NCBI GenBank assembly: GCA_964462945.1
Contig: CAYWZW010000034.1
Coordinates: 1-55,212, forward strand
Length of the DNA stretch: 55,212 nt
Direction: 5' to 3'
Origin: GCA-020343675 sp964462945
GTDB lineage: Bacteria; Planctomycetota; Phycisphaerae; Sedimentisphaerales; Anaerobacaceae
Part shown: positions 7,254 to 15,739 of the stretch, piece by piece
How positions within the stretch are numbered: position 1 is the stretch's first letter
Layout: every line of letters starts with the position of its first letter
Translations under genes and position numbers: made by a program
The notes under the pieces: generated by a model
Seen by the model: the letters and a program-made list of their open reading frames with translations, nothing else
What the model was told of the DNA's origin: nothing
Database searches by the model: none

Positions 7254-10200
7254 CTAACTACCCTCCTTTAACTGTTTGAGCAGACGCTGCGCATCAGTCA
7301 GGTCCGCCGTTGACAAACCCCCGATTCGACTTCCCAGGTCCAAAGCCTGGTTCAGTTGTTCGATGGCCTTGTCCTTCTGTCCGAGTTTGGCCAAAGCCCT
7401 TGCTAAATGAAAATGCGCGCCGACACTTGCAGGTGCCGTGCTGAGGTAGAGGTTGATGCACGTAGTAAAGTCCGCGACGGCTTTGTCGTATTCGCCCAGG
7501 CGGTAGTATGCGACACCGCGCGTATCGATAAGATCGAAGTAGTTCGGTGCTATTTTCAGCCCCCTCTGTGCAAGTTCGAGCGCCTGTTGATGTTTACCCT
7601 GCTCCTCACACAACAGCCAGGCAAGATTGTTGATAGCGACTACGTTATCCGGCTCGCGCCCAAGAAGCCGCTGGTACAGGTCGGCGGATTCCGCAGAACG
7701 GCCCGGCACCTCCAATAGCAGGATAGCGAGCACACCCATGGCTTCGACATAATCAGGGTCATCTCTGAGCACCATCCGAAGCAAATCTTCCGCTGTCTTT
7801 TTCGCCTGGCTGTCGGCAATTGCTTTCAAGTCCCTCGCAGCACTGACAACGGTACGCTTGTCCTGTGGGTGCGCTTGGTACCAATCCATGACTTTCTGGC
7901 TCAACTCGCTCCAGAGCTGGTCGTCTCTGAGCAGTTGCACGCGTGCCAACAGCGGAGCCGGATCGTTTGGCTCAGACTCAATGAGGGAATCTAATTCCTT
8001 TTGTGCCCTTGCCTTGTTGCCGTTCTTGTATAAGGCGCAGGCCAGGGCAATCGTGCATCGGCGCCGGGTTGAATCATCGCACGTCGTCAACTGCTTTCTC
8101 AGCAGATCGGCGGCTTTTTTCGGCTCACCGGCTTTGATGTATGTGCCGGCCAGCAATATTCCTGTTTCCACGTCATTCGGATCGGATTCATGCAGAACTC
8201 TCAAAGTCGGAACAGCCAGCACGGGCGACCGGATGGCCTCCACGCGAGCTTTCAACAATAAAAGCATCTTATCGCTGGGTTCATGGGCAAGACCTCGCAG
8301 TGCGACATCCATGGCTTTTTCAGGCTGTCCCCGTTTGATCGCGATCTCTCCCAAGAATACCCACGCTTCACTGAGCTCCGGCCGGTCCTGTGTTATTTCC
8401 TTGAGAATTCGCTCCGCATCCTCAATGGCGGGAGCGGTTCCTTCGGCAAGCAAGCAGCGCGCACTGAGCAGCCGCAGATCAATGTCGTCGGCGTTTGATT
8501 CCAGGGCTTTCTGAAGAAGCGCTTTCCCCTCGCGGACTCTGTTCGGCTCTCCGGACGCCAGCAGCAGCGAAACGGCACGCTTCTGGATACGGATATCATC
8601 AGAAGCCAGAGAAAGTGCTTGTTGAATGTTGGCCGTCGCCGTTTCCAGTTGACCCACAGAACGGTGAAAATCGCTGCCGGCCACCCACACTTCGGCGTTG
8701 TTCGGTTCGAGAGAAACAGCACGCTCGAGGTCTTTCGCGGCGCCATCGGCCTGACCCAGGGTGGCACGCGTTCGAGCGCGAAGGATGAAGGCGGATGCGG
8801 TATTAAGACTGTTTACTATTTCGTCGGAAAGCCGCAGCGCTTCCTGCGGTTTGCCTCGACGAATATCGAGCTGGATCAGGGCCGCCGTTACCGGCAGCGA
8901 GTTAGGATCCTGACTCTTCAGCTTGGCCAGCAACTGTCCGGCTTCGTCGAATTCATTTTGCTGTATCTTGAGGAATGCAAGAGAAAGACAAGCCGCCTGA
9001 TTATTTGGATCGTTGCTAAGAAGATCCCGCAGAACACCCGACGCCGAATCCAGCTCCCCGCGTCTGAGGTAGTTTTGCAGCATCAACTTCTGTAGTTCCG
9101 GATGGTATAGCTCCTGCTTGGAGGCTCGCTTGAGGACCTGCTCGGCTTCCTCGTACTGTCTTGCACCGTAAAGCGCGGCCACGGCCGGAATTATAACGCG
9201 GAGGTCATCGGGTGAGACCCGCAGGGCCTCGCGGTATGTCGAGAGCGCTAGCTGCACCTCGCCGGCTCGTTCGTAGGACCTCGCCAGGAGCAGACGGCTG
9301 GCCTGGTCATTCGGATTGGCCACCATATTTTCCTGCAGAAGCGAGACAATCTGGGGATAACGATTCTTAAAATCGTCTGCGGAGAACCATACCCTTGCCT
9401 GTTCATATCGCCACTGCCAGCCGGCGTCACCCTCAAGGGACTTGATCTCGTTGACGAGCCTCTGAGCCTGCTCGGAGTCGTTGATGGCCTGCTCGCACAA
9501 CAAGAGCCGGCGCTTTATGGGAATATCGTTGGGCAACTTTTCCGCAAGGGTCGCAAGCATTGCATAGACACTGTCTCGACGCCCCCACCGAGTGTAAAAC
9601 TGGGCAAGCAGCAAACCCAATTCGCGCCGGGCAAGGGGTTCATCGACGCGAGCTAACGCACTCGCGATAGACTCCTCACATTTCTCTCGATTGCCTTGCT
9701 GGTCCAGCAGAATCGCAAGGTACCTCACCAGTTCCGCCGCCTGAGGGAATTTCTCTACGGCGTCATTCAATCTCAGGATTGCTTCGTCTATCTTGTTTTG
9801 AGCCGCGAGCAGTTCAGCTTCAGCCATAACAATCCTTACCGGTGAAAGCCCTGTATCCTTCAGTCGAGCGACCCAGGTCTGGGCTTCGTCGAAATTGCCC
9901 TGTTGCAGCGCAAACTCAAACTGCAACAGTTTGACATCGTCAGAGGCTCCCGCCGTTTTCTCCAGAGCGGACAACCGTTTTTGCATATCCCGCCACATCT
10001 GGGGATGAACCTTTCCCGGTCCGGCTGACTTTGTCAACAATAGCTGCATCTCGGCCTGTAGCTGCAGTACAGCAGACTCGGGATTTTCCGGTGCCAGCTC
10101 GCTCGCTCGTGCGGCATACTCGGCCGTCTCGGCCCACCTTCCGGATTGCGCCAGCAGCCTGGCCAAGGCCAGATGTCCTTCAGAAGAATCCGGCCTTTCG

Positions 10201-11435
10201 GAAATGAGCGTACGCAACTGCCGCAGAGCGGATTGCGCATCACCCAAACGAGACAGGGCCTGCGCCATCGCCAGTCGGACCTGGGGCGACTTATTGCCCG
10301 ATTCCATCGACTGCTGCCAGCGTTTGCCAGCCTCAAGCAGATTCCCTTGCTCAGCAGCAACCAGGCCCCGCAGGAACGCAACCGCCGCAGGCGCAATATT
10401 CTTCCTGCTCAGTTGAGAGATGCAGTCATTGGCGTCGTCCAGGCGACCACACCGGATGAACAGCTCCGTCGCAATGGGCATGAAATCCCACGGCTGAGAC
10501 GACAGCTCCTTCAATCCCTCTTGCGCTGCTTTCAACATCTTTTCCTGCAACTTTGACTTCAATGCGAGCTGAGCCCATGTTTGCCATAGACCCTGGTCTG
10601 TCGGTGCGGCCTTCTGCGACACAACCAGATGTCCCTCCGCTCTGTCCAGAGCGCCGCAATCGATAAGCTCTCTTGCCAGACGCAGCCGCGCGGCGGGGTC
10701 CGACAGGTCCTTTTCTTCAGCCTGCTCCAAGTCAGTCAAAGCCAAAGACAGGTTTTCGCTTCTTCGATGGAAGCCGGCCCGAACGACGTAGGCCAGCGCC
10801 GACGACGGATTTTTCTCCACCGCTTCATTGAACCATTGGAGCGCCGTATCAGGAAAATCCGCCGGGCGCTGCTCTATGAGCTGACCTAATGTTTCATAGG
10901 CCAATACCTGCTCAGGATGTTCCTGCACAACAGCCTTCAGTTCAGCCGCCGCTTCCGTGAACTTTCGCTGGCCGGTCAACGCCAGAGCCAACATCCTGCG
11001 AAGCCCCGGCTCCGCGTTCACTTCAAGCTGTCTTCTGGCGATCAGCTCAGCTTCACCGGGGCTGCCGATTGCCAAATAGATTTCGGTCAGCTTTATAGCA
11101 GCCTCTGAGTTGTTTCTGTCCACTCGTAAGATCGCGCGATAGGCTCCAACGGCTTGCTGAATATTGTTGCCTGTGGTAGGCCGGACATTCTGCTGAGCAT
11201 CGGCGTATCGCAGCAGCACGGGCACATCGTCTCGTTGCACGGCAAGATACCGGCCCAGATGTTCGGCCGCCTCTTCCCACCTCTGCGCGTTATAGGCTTC
11301 ATTGCCCCGAACGAGTCCCTGTTCAATCCTGCTGGTCTTGTGCCATTGGCGAAGTGCAAAGGCGCCCGCGCCTAAGACGACAAGGCCGATAGCCAGAACG
11401 GCGGCCAGTTTCCAGTTAAAGTATCTTGCAGGCAT
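7254..11435 (-). CDS. Giant TPR-repeat protein of the PEP-CTERM/EPS system (PrsT-like)
   Basis: The protein has 1393 residues. One N-terminal membrane segment (LAAVLAIGLVVLGAGAFALR) is followed by tandem tetratricopeptide repeats up to the C-terminus, for example EDAERILKEITQDRPELSEA and NNLAWLLCEEQGKHQQALEL. Length, single anchor and neighbourhood match the TPR proteins found beside exosortases (PrsT type), thought to sit in the envelope as a scaffold for EPS or PEP-CTERM export. The start is supported by AAAGGAAAGG before the ATG. The gene follows the sugar-phosphate transferase by 28 bases and is coupled to the LuxR gene downstream. No enzyme domain is seen. Confidence 0.88.
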   Translation of the reverse strand: MPARYFNWKLAAVLAIGLVVLGAGAFALRQWHKTSRIEQGLVRGNEAYNAQRWEEAAEHLGRYLAVQRDDVPVLLRYADAQQNVRPTTGNNIQQAVGAYRAILRVDRNNSEAAIKLTEIYLAIGSPGEAELIARRQLEVNAEPGLRRMLALALTGQRKFTEAAAELKAVVQEHPEQVLAYETLGQLIEQRPADFPDTALQWFNEAVEKNPSSALAYVVRAGFHRRSENLSLALTDLEQAEEKDLSDPAARLRLARELIDCGALDRAEGHLVVSQKAAPTDQGLWQTWAQLALKSKLQEKMLKAAQEGLKELSSQPWDFMPIATELFIRCGRLDDANDCISQLSRKNIAPAAVAFLRGLVAAEQGNLLEAGKRWQQSMESGNKSPQVRLAMAQALSRLGDAQSALRQLRTLISERPDSSEGHLALARLLAQSGRWAETAEYAARASELAPENPESAVLQLQAEMQLLLTKSAGPGKVHPQMWRDMQKRLSALEKTAGASDDVKLLQFEFALQQGNFDEAQTWVARLKDTGLSPVRIVMAEAELLAAQNKIDEAILRLNDAVEKFPQAAELVRYLAILLDQQGNREKCEESIASALARVDEPLARRELGLLLAQFYTRWGRRDSVYAMLATLAEKLPNDIPIKRRLLLCEQAINDSEQAQRLVNEIKSLEGDAGWQWRYEQARVWFSADDFKNRYPQIVSLLQENMVANPNDQASRLLLARSYERAGEVQLALSTYREALRVSPDDLRVIIPAVAALYGARQYEEAEQVLKRASKQELYHPELQKLMLQNYLRRGELDSASGVLRDLLSNDPNNQAACLSLAFLKIQQNEFDEAGQLLAKLKSQDPNSLPVTAALIQLDIRRGKPQEALRLSDEIVNSLNTASAFILRARTRATLGQADGAAKDLERAVSLEPNNAEVWVAGSDFHRSVGQLETATANIQQALSLASDDIRIQKRAVSLLLASGEPNRVREGKALLQKALESNADDIDLRLLSARCLLAEGTAPAIEDAERILKEITQDRPELSEAWVFLGEIAIKRGQPEKAMDVALRGLAHEPSDKMLLLLKARVEAIRSPVLAVPTLRVLHESDPNDVETGILLAGTYIKAGEPKKAADLLRKQLTTCDDSTRRRCTIALACALYKNGNKARAQKELDSLIESEPNDPAPLLARVQLLRDDQLWSELSQKVMDWYQAHPQDKRTVVSAARDLKAIADSQAKKTAEDLLRMVLRDDPDYVEAMGVLAILLLEVPGRSAESADLYQRLLGREPDNVVAINNLAWLLCEEQGKHQQALELAQRGLKIAPNYFDLIDTRGVAYYRLGEYDKAVADFTTCINLYLSTAPASVGAHFHLARALAKLGQKDKAIEQLNQALDLGSRIGGLSTADLTDAQRLLKQLKEGS

Positions 11436-11463
11436 TTACCTTTCCTTTCTTAACGTTCGGAAT

Positions 11464-13215
11464 TCAGAATTGGCTGATGAAATTATCAAAAAGCTTCTTG
11501 GCCGTTTGCCAACATATCCACAAATCCATCCTGAGCGACAGGTTCCTGACATACTCAATGTCGTAATGAATCCATTCCTGGAAGTCTCTCATTGGCTGTC
11601 GGGTCCTGAAAAGCTGCCAGAGTCCCGTAATCCCCGGCCGAACCGACAGCCTGGCGTCACGCCAAAACGGACACAGCGTATTCTCCGATTCAGGAGAAGG
11701 TCTTGGACCGACGACAGCCATTTGCCCGAGCAGAACATTGAAAAACTGAGGTATTTCGTCGATATACGTCTCTCGCAGAAACCGTCCGACTGTGCTGATT
11801 CGCGGGTCATCGGCCATCTTGAATTGCGGGCCATCCACCTGGCTGACCACGCGCAGCTTCTCCTGGATCTCGTGAGCTCCGGCAATCATGGTCCTGAATT
11901 TCAGGCAGTTGAATTCCTTTCCATGCAGACCCTGGCGCTTGTCCTTATAAAAAACCGGACCCGGGGACGTTAGTCTTATGGCCAGAGCCACGAAGGGCAT
12001 CAGAGGAGCAAACAAGGTAAGCACGACCCCGGCAACAACGCAATCGGTGACTCGCTTCAGACATCTGGCGTAAGAAAATCTTCCCCATCTGCGGAACGGA
12101 CTGCACGCCTCCTGCAACAGACTCAAATCACATCTCGGCCGGGAAACCTGCTTTGAATGACCGCTCCGGTCCCGAACCGAACGCCCCCAATCGTGTTGCG
12201 GTCCTTCTACAACGCGGTTCTGGACAAGCTGATTCTTCGGCACGTATGCCTCTGGACCGATGATTGATGAATGTATGATAACTCCCGGCTCGATCCTGAC
12301 GTTGTCGCCAATGACGGCCGGCCCAATGATGATAACGTCCGAACCGGCGCTGATATTGTCTCCCAGGAGCACCTGCCCGACAATCCTCGGGTTCCCCGAT
12401 ACGTTATTTGACTTTCCCACCTGGAGCATGGAGCTGCGACCCGTGGAAAGCCTTGCCCGGCAGAAGCCCAGTAATCCTTCTTCCGTTTCCAAATCCAGCA
12501 CCGCCCCGCCCACACTGATCGCGCGCAGCCTTAGCCCTTCCGAGCGGCATATTCGGGCAAGCGCCGAAAAAGACTCCGGCAAGGCACGACCGGTCAGAAT
12601 ACGAGCGAGAACACTGCTCTTAATGAAAAGATGATGCGGCCAATCGGCAGAGGCGACGGCAAACTCAGCCGAATCTGAATATGCCCGGCGGAAACCCGCC
12701 ACTTTACCCTGCGCTGTCAGGCGCACTTTCTCACGCTCGCCAAGCAGCTCGGGATCCACAGTGACCGCCACGACGTCCGCCTGCACGCCGGCCAGGACCC
12801 CTTCGAACAGATCGCTGTTCATCCGGGTGGCAAAGCGTCCGTTGGAGACAACAAACCAGCAGCGCGGCGACCTGTTTGGCCGGGTTTCGCTGACAAGCTC
12901 GGAGGGGACGGGCACGTTCTCTCCGTAGTATGTTATGTCCGGCCGCGCATCGAAGAGAGAAACCCGGTCTGCTTTGCGCAGGCCCTGGTTTATGCGAGGC
13001 TCAGTTCTCCATCCTTCGGGGATGGCGTAAATAGTCTCGCCGAAATCCGGCCTCCCGGAGAGTCCTCGAACGCGAATCCTTTCTCCAGCCGGGCGCAAGC
13101 ATCTGCTCAACCCGTCGAGAACAAGACCGGCGACAGGCTCGTTGGTCAGAGCAAACCGAAGCAGCTCGCCACCGCAGCCGTCAGAAGAGCTTCTGTGTAT
13201 GATTATCAGATTCAT
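11464..13215 (-). CDS. Pseudo-nucleotidyltransferase / beta-helix / sugar-phosphate transferase fusion
   Basis: The C-terminal 200 residues are a bacterial sugar transferase (polyprenyl-phosphate hexose-1-P transferase): membrane segment TDCVVAGVVLTLFAPLMPFV, then FKMADDPRISTVGRFLRETY, IDEIPQFFNVLLGQMAVVGP and RPGITGLWQLF. It would start the repeat unit on undecaprenyl phosphate at the inner membrane. Before it lies a degenerate nucleotidyltransferase-like part (about residues 1-260; VVSNGRFATRMNSDLFEG where active enzymes have an NGD-type metal site) and a hexapeptide left-handed beta-helix (VLLGDNISAGSDVIIIGPAV). ATG 13215 is preferred over the GTG at 13317 because the extra 34 residues look non-coding; the GTG would sit 3 bases after the kinase stop, so the longer form remains possible. 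Confidence 0.87.
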   Translation of the reverse strand: MNLIIIHRSSSDGCGGELLRFALTNEPVAGLVLDGLSRCLRPAGERIRVRGLSGRPDFGETIYAIPEGWRTEPRINQGLRKADRVSLFDARPDITYYGENVPVPSELVSETRPNRSPRCWFVVSNGRFATRMNSDLFEGVLAGVQADVVAVTVDPELLGEREKVRLTAQGKVAGFRRAYSDSAEFAVASADWPHHLFIKSSVLARILTGRALPESFSALARICRSEGLRLRAISVGGAVLDLETEEGLLGFCRARLSTGRSSMLQVGKSNNVSGNPRIVGQVLLGDNISAGSDVIIIGPAVIGDNVRIEPGVIIHSSIIGPEAYVPKNQLVQNRVVEGPQHDWGRSVRDRSGHSKQVSRPRCDLSLLQEACSPFRRWGRFSYARCLKRVTDCVVAGVVLTLFAPLMPFVALAIRLTSPGPVFYKDKRQGLHGKEFNCLKFRTMIAGAHEIQEKLRVVSQVDGPQFKMADDPRISTVGRFLRETYIDEIPQFFNVLLGQMAVVGPRPSPESENTLCPFWRDARLSVRPGITGLWQLFRTRQPMRDFQEWIHYDIEYVRNLSLRMDLWICWQTAKKLFDNFISQF

Positions 13216-13320
13216 AGATGGGTGAGGACACGACGTTCGTGATCGTGTGGCAACCAGATGCCGGCCTAAGCCCAATCCGTGCCGGATCACAAGGAGACTT
13301 CGGACCTGATGTTTCACGAA

Positions 13321-15645
13321 TCACGCGTCATCGGGTAGAGTCTCCTGCGAAGTCTCAGAAACATCCGTATGATCTGAACTCTCGTCCATAGCGAACATCA
13401 GCTTCCTCCTGGACACCTTGGCGCTGTCTCTCGATTGTGCGTAATAGGTATGACCGTGACGGTAATAGCCGTGCCCCGCCTGGACACTGCTCAGAACGGT
13501 CCCCAGCACCTTAACGTTTATCTGTGCCAGCCGCTCCTTTGCTTCCTTGAGGTCCGACATCGTCGTTTGGCCCGCAAAGCTGACCAAAATCGCCGCATCC
13601 CCCATCTTCGCCCATATAAGAGCATCAGGAAAGCCCAACGCAGGGGGGGTATCGATAATCACATGATCGTATTTTTTGCTTATCATGCTTATGCGTTTGG
13701 CCGTCGATGGAAGGGCCAGCATCTCGTACGCATCCGCGGCATGGCTAAAGTCAGCCGCAAGCACATCCAGCCCGGTTGCGGCTACGGAGTAAACGGCCTG
13801 TTCAAATTTGACGCCGCACAGCACATCCTGCAGCCCCCTCGAACCCTTGGGAAGGTTCAACAGGCGCGCCACATCAGGTTTTCGCAGATCCCCGTCTATG
13901 AGCAAGACTTTTTTGCCGGACTCGGCCAAGCTCGTCGCCAGATTAACGGCAAATGTCGTCTTGCCCTCCTTCATCCCCGGGCTGGTAACCACCAGTTTCC
14001 TGGGTATCCCCTTGCCGCCGAGGAGCCCCAGGTTGGCACGAATCGTCTGGTAGTCTCCGACTATCTGTTCCGGGAGAAGAGCCGGTTTGATAGTGTTCAG
14101 ACTGGTCGTGGTTCCGATGATTCGAATGCCTATGTGCTTAGCGACATCATCCGGCGTCCGCAGGCGTTGGTCAGCCTTATCCCGAAGATACGCCAATCCC
14201 ATACCACAGACAAGCGAGCCGAGGACCAGGGCTATCGAGAATTTTATCCGCTTGTCGTTAATCGACGCGACGTCGGCGTTATAATACACAGAGACCCTCG
14301 CGGGACGCTTTCGTTGCAGTTCGAGGTCCTGGATGCGCTTGAGCACCAAATCATACCGCTCTTTGGCTAAGTCCAAGTCGGCCTGTAATTCCTGGATGGC
14401 CAGTTGCTTGCGGCCCACCCCGATGGTTTGAGTATCTTCCTTGGACAATGTCTCCCGGAGCCGTTTCTCATATTCTCGGGTCTGGTCCAACTGACTGCGT
14501 ACAGAGACGAGCTGCTTATTACCGGCCTCCGCCGTTTCCTTGGCGACCAAATCATCGAAGTCCTTGCTGGCCTCCTGCTTCCGCCCGTCCAGACGCTGCT
14601 TCAGCGCATCCAATAGCTGAACCTTGTTCTCAATCTCCGGATTCGCAGGAGACAGTGTCTGTTTGGCAACGATGATCTCTTGCTCCAGTTCCGTGATGCG
14701 ATCCGTAAGTGCGGTGACCGACGTATCCTGATTGATATAATCGCGTCGCATCTTCAGCAGCTCCGCCGGCGCGATCGCCTGCTCTCTGGTACGCTCGAGC
14801 AACTGAACCTGTGCCTCGATCCTGATTCTCTCTGCTTCCACGCCGGTGAGAGTGTTCAGCAGACTTGCAACACGCTCCAGCATCGCATCCTGCCGGTTTT
14901 CCAAAGCAATAGTCCCATACTCCTGCCCCAGCTGATAGATCGTCTGACGGACATTCTGGACTCTTTCCAAAAGACTGTCACGCTCGTTTTCCAAGAGAGC
15001 CAACTGCCGGTTCTCATCCTCGTCTGAAATGACAACTTCGATCTCCATATAAGCCTTGATGAACGCGTCCACAATCTGTTTCGCTTCTTGCGCATTCGGG
15101 CTTTTCATGGTTACTTTTATCAGCTCCTTGGAACGGTCGGCCGCCACCACAATGGATTGTTCATCGACGATGGCCTCTTTCAACAGCATGGCCGGCTCCA
15201 GCTTTGCTCGCGGACCTGCCAGCTTCTGCTTCCACTGCGAGACAAGATCGGCCGGCTCGTCCCTGAAGAAAGACAAGTCTCTGTCAACCAACGCGTCCGC
15301 CACTCTCTGCACGACCGAGCTGCTGGTGATCTTCTCCGCTTCAGTATTCATGAACCTTTCATAATCCGATATTTCTCCGCTGTCTGTTTCCGCGCTTAAG
15401 ATGTCCACCAGGATGGGAGCGATCCTCAGCGCACCCGTCACCTCGTACAAAGGCTTGACCAGCATCCAGACGGCGGGCAGTCCGATGGCACACATGACCA
15501 GGAAGATCAGCAGTACAATGTACCAGCGGCGTAATACGCCGGCGACCAGGTCCGATGTGGTCTCACTGCCCGGTTCAGGTGGAGCTTGCCAGTTGACAAC
15601 TTCTGGTCCAACCACCTGATCGCGATATTTCTCTAATTCGTTCAT
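13321..15645 (-). CDS. Wzz-type chain-length determinant fused to BY-kinase
   Basis: The 774-residue inner-membrane protein has membrane segments at about residues 42-63 and 467-486 enclosing a periplasmic Wzz/GumC part with long coiled coils (about 200-450). The cytoplasmic kinase has Walker A SPGMKEGKT (555-563), Walker A' LLIDGDLRKP (582-591) and Walker B HVIIDTPP (661-668). A tyrosine cluster follows (YYRHGHTYY, about 727-735), the usual autophosphorylation site. Such proteins control polymer length and export together with Wzy and the Wza-like lipoprotein. GGAGT lies upstream of the ATG. It precedes the sugar-phosphate transferase gene with almost no gap. Confidence 0.92.
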   Translation of the reverse strand: MNELEKYRDQVVGPEVVNWQAPPEPGSETTSDLVAGVLRRWYIVLLIFLVMCAIGLPAVWMLVKPLYEVTGALRIAPILVDILSAETDSGEISDYERFMNTEAEKITSSSVVQRVADALVDRDLSFFRDEPADLVSQWKQKLAGPRAKLEPAMLLKEAIVDEQSIVVAADRSKELIKVTMKSPNAQEAKQIVDAFIKAYMEIEVVISDEDENRQLALLENERDSLLERVQNVRQTIYQLGQEYGTIALENRQDAMLERVASLLNTLTGVEAERIRIEAQVQLLERTREQAIAPAELLKMRRDYINQDTSVTALTDRITELEQEIIVAKQTLSPANPEIENKVQLLDALKQRLDGRKQEASKDFDDLVAKETAEAGNKQLVSVRSQLDQTREYEKRLRETLSKEDTQTIGVGRKQLAIQELQADLDLAKERYDLVLKRIQDLELQRKRPARVSVYYNADVASINDKRIKFSIALVLGSLVCGMGLAYLRDKADQRLRTPDDVAKHIGIRIIGTTTSLNTIKPALLPEQIVGDYQTIRANLGLLGGKGIPRKLVVTSPGMKEGKTTFAVNLATSLAESGKKVLLIDGDLRKPDVARLLNLPKGSRGLQDVLCGVKFEQAVYSVAATGLDVLAADFSHAADAYEMLALPSTAKRISMISKKYDHVIIDTPPALGFPDALIWAKMGDAAILVSFAGQTTMSDLKEAKERLAQINVKVLGTVLSSVQAGHGYYRHGHTYYAQSRDSAKVSRRKLMFAMDESSDHTDVSETSQETLPDDA

Positions 15646-15739
15646 TTCTATTACTCCTTCGATTAGGGTTTGTGATTCTTACCCGGTTTGGAGGCCCATC
15701 TTGAGGTCTTTCGCCAAGCGGGCCGCCACGAAATGCTTC

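Noticed and set aside
13435..14370. Plus-strand ORF of 311 codons opposite the BY-kinase
   Set aside because: It is the antisense of a strong kinase gene and lacks a ribosome-binding site or motifs.
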